Source of the DNA: Selaginella moellendorffii
Taxonomy: Eukaryota; Streptophyta; Lycopodiopsida; Selaginellales; Selaginellaceae
NCBI RefSeq assembly: GCF_000143415.4
Contig: NW_003314262.1
Span: 4,440,349 to 4,504,348, forward strand
Length of the DNA stretch: 64,000 nt
Direction: 5' to 3'
Positions 55,547 to 64,000 of the stretch are shown one piece after another; positions within the stretch are counted from its first letter, which is position 1; the number at the start of each line of letters is the position of its first letter. The notes under the pieces are model-generated. The model did no database searches. It was not told the origin of the DNA and was given only the letters and a program-made list of their open reading frames with translations. The position numbers and the translations under genes are program-made.

Positions 55547-56706
55547 TGTAAGCCACAAATTTTTCCTTTCCAATTTGCCAGCTTACCTCGACTATCCGAC
55601 CAACTCTACCTTGGCTTGTGCTAAGTTCCCTCGCCAAGGTTCTCGCCTATGGTACCAGCTCCTACTTGGTCCTACTTAGTTTTAGCTACTCACTGCACGA
55701 GCAACAGAGTGTTAGCCATCCATCTACGGATTCCCAAATCTCTCCCAATCCCCCTCCCCGGGTTAGACTGGACTTAAGGTTCGGCTACACTCCCCGCAGG
55801 CACAAGCAGCCAAGCACACCAAGCCTCCAGATTCCTAACACCCCAAGGTACCACAAGACTTGATCATGGGACCCTCTAAATCCCAAGCCTTGGGTGCAGC
55901 ACTTGGTTCGGGATGTCGGGGCGAAACACCGTGGCCTAACGGCCCGGTATGGGTACCTCTACCCCCCCACTTCCATCCCGAAGGGAAGGCCCAAGCCCCT
56001 AGGAAGGGCGAGGACCAATGAGCCACAAGGTACTCAAGTGGGGCACCACTCCACCTGAGCCGGGAGCACCGCAGTCGGTTTCCCTTTCGGGAGTGGGAGC
56101 TGCTCTTGAGCACTTCCCTGGGTGGCCCCTCCAGCACCACTCAGGCCCATGCTCACTCCCACCCAAGGCCCCTTGGCCCCAATCTCAACCTCAAGTCAGT
56201 TTGGAAGCACCACTGGAGAGTTCCTTCAAGACTGGTTTCTGGACCTCACTATCCCTACTATACTTTTGGAACCCCCTGCAGCCCCCCCCCCCGGGGAGAT
56301 GCACGCTTTGGGCTTTCACCCCTTGACCCGTATTAGTATTTGGACTTAGTCTTTGGCTCGACCTCGGACCCGATTTCGGATCCGACTTCGGATTCGGTCT
56401 CGGACTCGATCTCGGACTCGATCTCAGACCCGATCTCGGACCCGACCTCAGACTCGACCTCGGACTCGGTCTCGGACCCGATTTCGGATCTCGGACTCCG
56501 TCTCAAACTCGGTCTCGAACTTGGACTCGAACTCGGTCCCCGAGTCGGTCTCGGACTCGATTCCGGACTCTATCTCGAACTCGGTCCTAGAGTCGGTCTT
56601 GGACTCGATCCTCGACTTGGTCCCATCCGATGAACTCTTTGTCATTTCGGTCAAGCTTTTTGGGGATCCTTTAGCCTACGACATCTCGGGGAGTCAGTTC
56701 TTTACA
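55547..56706 (-). repeat. 5' LTR of the complete chromovirus
   Basis: 1160 bp, the partner of 49140-50311. Its minisatellite is at about 56345-56620. The two LTRs look more than 95% identical by eye outside the minisatellite and the C run. Confidence 0.92.
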
Positions 56707-56711
56707 TAGAG
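56707..56711. repeat. Target-site duplication TAGAG (right)
   Basis: Matches 49135-49139 exactly. Confidence 0.9.
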
Positions 56712-57140
56712 CTCTTGATTTTCCTCCTCGCCTGTGAGCAAGGCAAACAAGCTTCTGCTCAACAGCTCTTGTTGTGCGCTCATCGATCATGACTTGACGT
56801 GGAGTAACGATGACGCTCTCATTTCATGCCTCACAACAAAAAATCGCAGCCATGAAGGGAGAAAAAGAGGGCAATCGGGGGGGAAGGAAAGAGGGCACTC
56901 ACCCAGCATCAAGCCTTCTCGTGCTTCTCCTTGCTCTCCCATGCTTAACAGTTGTTTTCTCGTTCGTGCCCTAGGGCACAACATTATATTTATCATGACC
57001 AAATGTGAAACGCAATCAAGATAGAATTCACCACTTACATGGGAACGAACTCTTTCCAATTTGTGTGTGGATTTATAGATGAAATACACAGATGGCTAGC
57101 TTAAGGTAAACTGTTGAGAGAAAGTTGGCCAAACCATTCC
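56712..57140. other. Intergenic, with the possible start of the interrupted gene
   Basis: Minus-strand 56794-56712 encodes MSAQQELLSRSLFALLTG and further residues up to the insertion point; see the remnant at 48400-49139. The rest holds no recognised gene and includes the 3' flank of the PPR gene. Confidence 0.35.
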
Positions 57141-58517
57141 TCAAAATAAAAGCACATAAGAGGAGAAGTTTTCCGGCTCCAGCTCCATGAGCTTCTCCAC
57201 GGCCATTCTCCCACGCCTTGCATCGTCGTGCATTTTGGATGCGCCCAACATGACAGTCCATGGAATAGGATTCACAGTCGATGACGAAGAAACCAGAAAA
57301 TCAGTAGTTTCTTCCACCATACTCAAGAGGCCGCATTTTCCCATGAGATCCACCACGCAAAACAAGTGTTCGCCAGTCTGAACAATGCCAAAGTCCTGCG
57401 TTGCATATGTGTAGCAGTTCCAAGAGTCCTGAAGCCTTCCATCGACGCTGCAAGCTGAGAGGATTGCGAGAAGCGTCACACTGTCCGGAGAGAAACCATT
57501 CAAAACCATCGCACGAAACGTTTCTCTGGCCATACAACCGTGACCCCAGTGAGAATATCCGGATATCAGAGAGTTCCATGACACGGAATCTCTCTCGTCC
57601 ATGGACTGGAAGATATTATCAGTCATCTCTACAAATCCAGCGCTAGCATACGCACCCAAGATTGCGTTCCAAGAGATTACATTGCGATGTGGCATCCGGT
57701 CAAACATAAATCTTGCATAATCCAAATGCCCATTTGAGGAAAATGCTGCGACTATTGTATTCCACGATAAAACACACTGTTGCGGCGTTAAATCGAATAT
57801 TTTCTTTGCGTCAACTAATCTTCCAAGATGTGCGTAAGCAGCAGTAATGGTGCTCCACGACACCAAATCTCTCTGCGGCATCCTGTCGAAGAGAAAGCTC
57901 GCGAACTGGAGCTCCCGCTCATGGGAGTAGGCCGTAATCATCGTGTTCCAGGCGATTACGTCTCTCTCGGGCGCGATCTCAAAGAAGCTGCGAGCGAGGC
58001 CCAACTCGCCATCGTGGACGAGCGATCCGAGCATGGCGTTCCACGGAACGACACTCCACTGCGGCATTCTCTCGAAGAACAATTGCGCGAGGCGGGAATC
58101 GCCCTCCTTTCGGGCATAAGCGCTCACCATCGTCGTCCACGACACGACGTTCCTGCGATCCATTGCCTCGAACAGCGCCCTGGCCTGCCGGATGTCGCCG
58201 TTTTCCACGCTGCCATAGATCATCACATTCCACGAGAAGACGTTCTTTGCGTGGATCTCGTCAAAAGCTTCCCGGGATTCCTGCAAATGCCCACACTGGG
58301 CATACATTTGGACGAGATGGTTCGCGAGGTACGTGTTGGTGGTGGATGGATCGCCTTGTGAGTCGAGGAGCTCACGGTGAATCCTCCTCCCCTCTCTCAC
58401 GTCTCTTGCGATGCCACACTGCCTCAATCTCGATGCGTAGCTCTCCACGATGGAGTGCTTGGAAGTGGCAGTGGACTTGAGGCATTGCTTGAGCACTCTC
58501 TTCATCCATGGACGCAA
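57141..58517 (-). CDS. Pentatricopeptide repeat protein (S-type array, E-like end)
   Basis: A single-exon frame of 458 aa. The N-terminal part (SYASRLRQCGIARDVREGRR and NHLVQMYAQCGHLQESREAF) is PLS-like; from about residue 93 about seven 31-residue S-type repeats follow (NVVSWTTMVSAYARKEGDSR, DLVSWSTITAAYAHLGRLVD). The end (PIPWTVMLGASKMHDDARRG, then ELEPENFSSYVLLF) is a shortened E motif without a DYW domain. A role in organellar RNA processing or editing is expected from the family. Met1 (58517) or Met5 could start it. A broken near-copy lies at 59909-61105 on the same strand, with an unrelated ATPase gene between the two. Confidence 0.9.
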   Translation of the reverse strand: MRPWMKRVLKQCLKSTATSKHSIVESYASRLRQCGIARDVREGRRIHRELLDSQGDPSTTNTYLANHLVQMYAQCGHLQESREAFDEIHAKNVFSWNVMIYGSVENGDIRQARALFEAMDRRNVVSWTTMVSAYARKEGDSRLAQLFFERMPQWSVVPWNAMLGSLVHDGELGLARSFFEIAPERDVIAWNTMITAYSHERELQFASFLFDRMPQRDLVSWSTITAAYAHLGRLVDAKKIFDLTPQQCVLSWNTIVAAFSSNGHLDYARFMFDRMPHRNVISWNAILGAYASAGFVEMTDNIFQSMDERDSVSWNSLISGYSHWGHGCMARETFRAMVLNGFSPDSVTLLAILSACSVDGRLQDSWNCYTYATQDFGIVQTGEHLFCVVDLMGKCGLLSMVEETTDFLVSSSSTVNPIPWTVMLGASKMHDDARRGRMAVEKLMELEPENFSSYVLLF

Positions 58518-58643
58518 ATACGAAAATAAGTTCTAACCACTATTTTCCTCTATGAATCAAAGTTGACGAAAGTCAACGGAATATGAAAATCAAGTCTATG
58601 ACCAAATTGAAATCGCCCTCGCATATCTCGTTCCGTGATGATT

Positions 58644-59852
58644 CTACAAAGTTTTGGCCAGCCGCTGCATAGCTCGAAAGTGAAGCGACGTCGATGGCAT
58701 GACAAGGGGCCAGTCCTTCTCTGGGATACCCTCAATGTCGTTACCCCAAGCTGCAAGTGTCCTATACTGCAGGAGGTCATACTCGATGAGACTGTTCACC
58801 TTGCCCACGGAAAGCTTGTTGCAGAGCGCCATGTAGGGCGTAATACCATCCTTGTGTTTCACCAAGGTGGACACTACGGCCTTCCAATCGTCCTTGGTCC
58901 AGCACGGCTTGCTAGGCTTGTTGGCAGGGAGGGCCTCTGGAAAGCAAGCAACCCGGACCTGCAAACAGCAGCTTGAGAGAAGCGAGGCCTTGACAGCGTC
59001 CCATGACTCAATGCTCCTAGCAGCTCTGGCTAGTAAGCCCATCCGTCCACCCATATGGCTGTATATGTCCTTCCACAGCTCGTCGGACACTCCATCAGAA
59101 CCCGTCGGTAGGAGCGTCTCAAAGAACTGGCGAGCTTCCGCTTCACGCAAATCGCCTACGTGTAAAGTGTCCGCTCGGAGGCTGCCTATGTAGCCCGCAA
59201 GCCAAGTCCCAAAGAAGTTCTCCGAGGATGCCAGCACCACATTCATGATGTGCTCCTGCTTCGTCACCATCACAAAGAAGGCGAGCAGCTGGTCGAGCTC
59301 TTTCTCGGTCGCTGGATCTGTGGTCCAAGTGCACAACAAGTTGGCCTCATCCAGAACGATCGTCGGATAGACCTTAGCATAGTCCCCGCCACCTTTCAGA
59401 ACCAGGCTATTACAAGAGACACCGTAGGACATGATAGCTGCAAGGACGGTGTCCATGTCGTCTGCCTTGTCCATCTGGTCCTTAAGAACACTCCAGCTTT
59501 CCACCTGAGAGGCCCTTATGGAAGGTAAAAAGCTGGACTTGAACATTCCGGCAACGCCCCTCGGAGAAATCGAGCCGCGCATGTCAGCGAAGGAGGACAC
59601 TCCGGGATACTCACCCTCACCTTGCCTCCGCCGGAATTCCCTCAGGAGGGCACTCTTCCCCGAATCCTTCGGTCCACTCACCACAACTAAGTTGCCTCCC
59701 GAAACCGAGTCATCTACAGCGGCTACAAGGCGCCCATTCAGCGCCGCGAGCTCGTTTTCCCTGGTGAAAACTGTCCGCCCCTGATTGAAGTTCGCCACGC
59801 TCGAGGAGAAGCGCCTCAGCATCTTCGAAGCCATAGCTATAAACCTTTTCAC
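58644..59852 (-). CDS. Archaeal-like P-loop ATPase (STAND/AAA type), probably organellar
   Basis: A single-exon 402-aa protein. Walker A is GPKDSGKS (residues 60-67) and Walker B is TIVLDE (164-169), in the layout of archaeal-type ATPases: FTRENELAALNGRL before the Walker A strand, ANLL after Walker B, then a VLASSE strand (sensor 1 position). The C-terminal part (about residues 300-402) looks like a winged-helix domain (KHKDGITPYMALCNKLSVGK, LIEYDLLQYR). The N-terminus (MASKMLRRFSSSVANF) is basic and Ser-rich, as in a mitochondrial presequence. The function is unknown; such ATPases act as signalling or chaperone-like switches. It lies 126 bp upstream of the PPR gene in the same direction. 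Met7 is an alternative start. Confidence 0.82.
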   Translation of the reverse strand: MKRFIAMASKMLRRFSSSVANFNQGRTVFTRENELAALNGRLVAAVDDSVSGGNLVVVSGPKDSGKSALLREFRRRQGEGEYPGVSSFADMRGSISPRGVAGMFKSSFLPSIRASQVESWSVLKDQMDKADDMDTVLAAIMSYGVSCNSLVLKGGGDYAKVYPTIVLDEANLLCTWTTDPATEKELDQLLAFFVMVTKQEHIMNVVLASSENFFGTWLAGYIGSLRADTLHVGDLREAEARQFFETLLPTGSDGVSDELWKDIYSHMGGRMGLLARAARSIESWDAVKASLLSSCCLQVRVACFPEALPANKPSKPCWTKDDWKAVVSTLVKHKDGITPYMALCNKLSVGKVNSLIEYDLLQYRTLAAWGNDIEGIPEKDWPLVMPSTSLHFRAMQRLAKTL

Positions 59853-59908
59853 ACTGCTAGGGCTTCCCTTTTAGTAGGGGTGGAGGCAAAGAAACACGGG
59901 CCTTTCTT

Positions 59909-61105
59909 CCACGCCTCGCATCGTCGTGCACCGTCCATGGAATAGGATTCACCGTCGACGACGAAGAAACGAGAACATCTATAGTCTCTTCGACCATACC
60001 CAAGAGCGCACATTTCCTCATGAGTATTCGCCAGTCCGAACGATGCCAAAGTTCTGCGTTGCATATGCGTAACAGTTCCACGAGTCTTGAAGCCTTCCAT
60101 CGAGGGTGCAAGCCGAGGGGATTGCGAGACTGTCCGGAAAGAAACCATTCAAAACCATCGCACGAAACGTCTCCCTGGTATCAGAGAGTTCGACGACACG
60201 GATTCTCTCTAGTCCATGGACTGGAAGATGTTCTCCGCAACATCAACAAAGCCAGCGCTAGCAAAGGCACCGAAGATTGCGTTCCAAGAGATTACATAGC
60301 GATGTGGCATATGATGAAAGTAAAGCTTGCATAATCTAGATACCTGTTTAAGGCAAATGCTGTGACTATTGTGTTCCACGATAAAACATACTGTTGCGGC
60401 GTTGAATGGAAGATTTTCTTCGCATCAACTAATCTTCCAAGATATGCGTAAGCCGCAGTAATTGACGACACCAAATCTCTCTGCGGCATCCTGTCAAAGA
60501 GAAAGCTCGGGATCTAAAGCTCCCGCTCATGGGAGTAGGCCGTAATCATCGTGTTTCAGGCGATCACGTCTCTCTCGGGCGCGATCTCAAAGAACCTGCG
60601 AGCGAGGCCCAACTCGACGTCGTGGACGAGCGATCTGCGCATGGCGTTCCACGGCACAACACTCCACTGCGGCATTCTCTCCAAGAACAATCGCGCGAGG
60701 AGGGGATCGCCCTCCTTTCGGGCATAAGCGCTCACCATCGTCGTCCACGACATGACGTTCCTGCGATCCATTGCCTCGAACAGTGCCCTGGCCTGCCGGA
60801 TGTCGCCGTTTTCCACGCTGCCATGGATCATCACATTCCACTAGAAGACGTTCTTGGCGTGGACATACATTTGGACGAGACGGTTGGTGAGGTACGTGTT
60901 GATGGTGGATGGATCGCCTTGCGAGCCGAGGTGGATCCTCCTCCCTCTCATTTTTAAACACACCTAAAATCACGTCTCTCGCGTCACGCATTGCCTCGAT
61001 CGCGATGCGTATCCCTCCACGATGGAGTCTTTGGAAGTGGCAGTAGACTTGGGGCATTGGTTTATGGAGTCTTTGGAAGTGGCAGTGGACTTGAGGCATT
61101 GGTTT
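59909..61105 (-). pseudogene. Broken duplicate of the PPR gene at 57141-58517
   Basis: Long stretches are nearly identical in DNA to the intact gene, for example SVENGDIRQARALFEAMDRR (about 60820-60760), but there are many small deletions and stops. About 24 bases are lost in the E-like end (after IPWTV), a TAG precedes the SVENGDI block (VEM in place of SWN), and a segment including the HLQESREAF region is deleted. At the upstream end a unit of about 42 bp (TGGAGTCTTTGGAAGTGGCA and onward) is tandemly doubled at 61022-61104. It is not translatable as one protein. Confidence 0.85.
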
Positions 61106-63158
61106 GCCACGGTGTTTCCTCAAAGGGGTGCAAGGATTTCTCGATAATGTGGAAAAGAAAAGAAAAGCCCAGCCTTGGACAACTCAGATCTTCTTCTAAA
61201 TCAAGAAAAGTTACATCTGGAAAGTGAAAACTCACACGACAATGAAGTTTTTTATTCTTCCTTGCAAGATTCAAAGACAATTCTTTTGAGTTCAAAACTC
61301 TTGGAATTTCACAAACACACACAAACCAGTTTTCGTGGATGTGATGATCAAACTTTACGTCATTTCCGATCCAAAGTCAGCATTTATACTTTGGTAGACA
61401 ATGGCAGTAGATTGAAAGGCTGGCCAGCACTCTCAAGTTGTACCACGGCCAAAATGGAAGTGGTACCGATTAGACTCGTGGGAGTGGTGCAACAACAAAG
61501 CACGCCTTACCTTTGCAAAGAAACGACTCGCACAAAAACTGAAAAAAACCGGAGCCTCCTTTATACTCATTTGGATTGCAAGGCATTTGCCAGAGACAAA
61601 CTTTAGAAACGACTTTGACTCCTCGCTGACCTTGATTTTTAAAATTGTGGCTTTGTCCGAAGGAGAGCTAGATCAATGATCTGGTACAGGGGAGAAGATA
61701 AAGCCCGACCATCAAATCCACAAAGTTTAGATTGAGGTGATGATAAACTAACCTCGGAAAAAGCCCACATAGTGAGCTTCCAAGTGTAAAGCTCTTACGC
61801 ACCGAGGGAGCTGATTTGCGAGCTCCATACGGACAGTGCACAAATATCCAGGTTAGGAAAAATGCATTGTTATTATCATGGCGGCCATGATTCCATTTGT
61901 TGCTAGATTGCGGCTCGCAAGCGACCAACTTATACATGCCGTGCTAGTTTAATCTTGTAGATTCCAGGTCTTTTTCCCGCATTGCTTACAGGGCTTGCAA
62001 TAGATCAGCAGCAAGATACAAGAAAAGTTGTGCATACAATGCACCTAAAAAGCCAAACCAGTGTAAGTTCCTGTAGAGAAGGGGAGAGGTCCCCTCCTTC
62101 CATTGATGGGTATAAAGAATTAGAGGTTTTAGCTGGTTGGCATACAGTTTTGCATGCCCAGCCATTACTTTATATGCACATATTCTGCTTCATAATATAG
62201 AATCCAAGCCCAGCAGCAGCGACAGAAGCAGGAACAGGAGCAGCATAGGAACAAGGTGGTGGCAATTCATGAAATCACCAGGTGTTCCAGTGACCTTCAT
62301 TTCTCATTCTGCCGGAGCCACAAGACATCTGAAAGGAGAAAGCCAACATCATTTTGCACGCAATATATAGTAAAGCTTGCTTGCTTGCATCATCATGCCC
62401 TCTGAGCTCGCGCTTTTGAGTTGAAAGATTCAAAGAAATCGTCGAAGTTGCTCACCAGCTTACCGAGAAAACTTTGAACTTGGGATGGAGTTTGATTTGA
62501 TGGTAAGAGCTCCAAGAGGTGGCGTATAATATTGAAATGTCTTCGAAAATGTTCATTCCAAGGGAGGACATTCCTCCTTTCTTTTCATCCTTTTGGGATC
62601 GAGCTTGGTGAATCGAAATTCCCAAGAGCCATTTGATTTATCTTTTAGTCCTCCATCTAGAAAGCAAATGCCACTGGAACTCTCTCCTTACCCCCACTCC
62701 TTATAAATACATGGGCACCATTCCTGTTATCACAGGCGGCCACAAAGGGAAGAAAGGCAGTAACAGTGGGAGCAAAGTGCCGCTCCTCCTCCTTTCCTTT
62801 CTCATCTCATTGGGCAAACACCAGCCAAACAACGATCATGAGCCTCCCCTGAGTGGCAGCAGCGCGGACAACCGATTATCTCACCACCAACACCACCACC
62901 ATATTTAAGGCAGCCTCCTCTCCGAGCTCTGATATTTCCCGGCGTTTCGTCTGCTCCTCCCAAAGATATTTGAATTCCCCCGTGTGTTTTTCTTTGCAGC
63001 TTTCCTACAGCGTTGTGATCATGGTCTGGAATCTCTCTAGAGCAAAACTATAGCTGCATTGACTGGATCCTCTCCTCCTAGAGAGGAAAGTTTGGTTTTT
63101 GCTGCTGTGCTCTTAGAACAGGTCTTCAGGTTTAGAAAGGTTTAGTTCCTGCTACTCG
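61106..63158. other. Intergenic and probable promoter/leader of the nucleoside hydrolase gene
   Basis: A 143-codon plus-strand frame (61175-61606) is open but has no recognised motif and is not called. Around 62870-62910 a CACCAC run is followed by a TATA-like CATATTTAAGG, about 255 bp before the start codon at 63159. Confidence 0.4.
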
Positions 63159-64000
63159 ATGGTGCAAACCGTTCATCTTCTCCTCGCTGTGCTCTTGCTC
63201 TTGTTTCCATTGCCTCCAGTTCTCGCTCATGATCAATCCAGAGGCAAAGATGCTGCTGCGGCTGTTCCAAAGAACTTGGTCCTTGACACTGACCTTGACG
63301 TGGAGGATGTTTTGGCAATTCTCTACATTCTCAAGCAAAACAGATCTCTTATAAATCTCAAGGCAAGTCTTTCTGCACACGGTTTTCTTTCATCATGTCT
63401 TGCGTATCACATTGATATCATTCTTGCAACCTGCAATGCTTTTGATAAAGAAGGTGGTTCTTTTGCTGCCTTGCAGGCAATCACCTTAGACTCAAATGCA
63501 TGGGTAAATCCGGGTTTTGGAGTCAACATGGTATATGATCTCTTGTTCACCATGGGCCGGGACGACATCCCCATCGGTGTCGGAGGCGAGGGAGGCATCA
63601 CACAAGATGGCACAATCCAGCCAAATGTTGGAGGCTATGTGCCAATTATTGATCAGGTAAAATGTCTCCTCTCAAATCTTCCATGCTCTCCTTTCTCTCT
63701 CCCTCTCCTTCTTTCCACTTCTTTTGTTTGGATGGAGCACCCACAAAGTGGAAGGTTGTTCCTTTCAGAAGAAACACAAAGTTCTTCTTGAGTTTTTCAT
63801 TTCCTCCACTTCTTTTTGGTATAAACTACAGCTTATACTTTGGCAGATGCTTTACACCTGTGGGAGTTGTAGATACAGGCAAGCCATTCCACCAGGAAGA
63901 GGAGCGGGGAGTCTTGATGTGGACACGCATTATGGACTCAGAAGCCAGTTCTTACCTCAGGTAATATGCTTAAGTTCTTCCTCTTTCTCTTGTGGAACTA
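63159..64000 (+). CDS. Secreted inosine/uridine-preferring nucleoside hydrolase (NSH3-like), 5' part
   Basis: Exons 63159-63362, 63477-63656 and 63847-63960 give the first 166 aa; the gene runs off the right edge. The protein cleaves ribonucleosides to base and ribose; plant NSH3-like members act in the apoplast on extracellular purine nucleosides. The N-terminus is a clear signal peptide (MVQTVHLLLAVLLLLFPLPP, cleavage likely after VLA). The calcium/substrate loop reads DTDLDVED, where the usual form is DTDxDxDD, so one Asp is Glu. Further family blocks: GVNMVYDLLFTMGRDDIPIG, VGGEGGITQDG, and YRQAIPPGRG with LDVDTHYGLRSQFLPQ. Intron 1 uses a GC donor (AAG|GCAAGT) and an AG acceptor; introns 2 and 3 start with GT. 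Confidence 0.92.

Larger units (their letters stand above)
49140..56706 (-). mobile_element. Complete chromovirus-type Ty3/gypsy LTR retrotransposon
   Basis: 7567 bp in minus orientation. The LTRs at 49140-50311 (3' LTR, 1172 bp) and 55547-56706 (5' LTR, 1160 bp) both start TGTAAGCC on the plus strand and end TTACA; they differ at scattered positions and in C-run length. The 5-bp target duplication is TAGAG. Next to the 5' LTR, 55531-55543 read on the minus strand gives TGGTATCGGAGCC, close to the primer site for initiator tRNA-Met. One Gag-Pol frame runs from 55487 to about 50715 with a chromodomain at the end. Lesions: three in-frame stops and two single-base frameshifts. Two intron-like segments lie in integrase. 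It is a fairly young insertion but probably not autonomous any more. Confidence 0.95.

Noticed and set aside
61175-61606. 143-codon open frame on the plus strand
   Set aside because: No recognisable motif, overlapped by an open frame on the other strand, and no splice or promoter context.

Overview
The window looks like nuclear DNA of a land plant, most likely a lycophyte of the Selaginella type (inference). Genes are compact with many short GT-AG introns of about 45-120 bp. There are long intron-less PPR genes, two of them built mainly from 31-residue S-type repeats, and plant families (MLO, germin-like, polyubiquitin, tonoplast aquaporin, CUE/coiled-coil, glycine-rich RNA-binding, nucleoside hydrolase) sit among many decayed transposable elements. 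No prokaryotic, organellar or viral operon is visible.

Layout. 1-3.4 kb: a 15-exon MLO gene (+). 4.3-5.7 kb: a broken PHT4-type anion transporter, apparently truncated by a decayed hAT transposon (5.76-8.5 kb). 8.9-9.2 kb: a relic of the germin-like gene whose intact copy lies at 12.4-13.1 kb (-), with an S-type PPR gene between them. 13.6-15.7 kb: a nine-unit polyubiquitin gene. 16.2-23.5 kb is the densest part: CUE-domain protein (-) head-to-head with an RRM/glycine-rich protein (+), then a 2OG-Fe(II) dioxygenase (-) head-to-head, only 77 bp apart, with a 1071-aa PLS-type PPR gene (+). 23.7-25.3 kb holds relics, including a tRNA-Gly-like gene that lacks its anticodon loop. 26.7-29.2 kb: two 96%-identical TIP aquaporins in tail-to-tail inverted order.

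29.3-56.7 kb is transposon-dominated: a pogo-like relic, a truncated Ty3/gypsy element (copy 1), and a cluster of palindromes and a long hairpin next to a very long open ORF (1022 aa plus a predicted small second exon) that looks like an uncharacterised DDE-type transposase. Then come a truncated chromovirus end, a second decayed copy of the first gypsy family with a solo LTR nested in it, a 349-bp (TA)n tract, and a complete chromovirus-type LTR retrotransposon (49140-56706) with two LTRs, a 5-bp target-site duplication TAGAG, a tRNA-iMet-type primer site and a single-frame Gag-Pol. Its integrase region contains two GT-AG segments of 46 and 52 bp; removing them exactly restores conserved motifs. 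This is the most unusual observation of the window.

57.1-61.1 kb: an S-type PPR gene, an archaeal-like P-loop ATPase gene, and a broken copy of the same PPR gene, all on the minus strand. The right edge (63159 onward) cuts a secreted nucleoside hydrolase gene with a GC-AG intron. The host genes are unrelated housekeeping or plant-physiology genes and do not form one pathway; the shared story is duplication (germin, TIP, PPR, ubiquitin units) and repeated transposon insertion.
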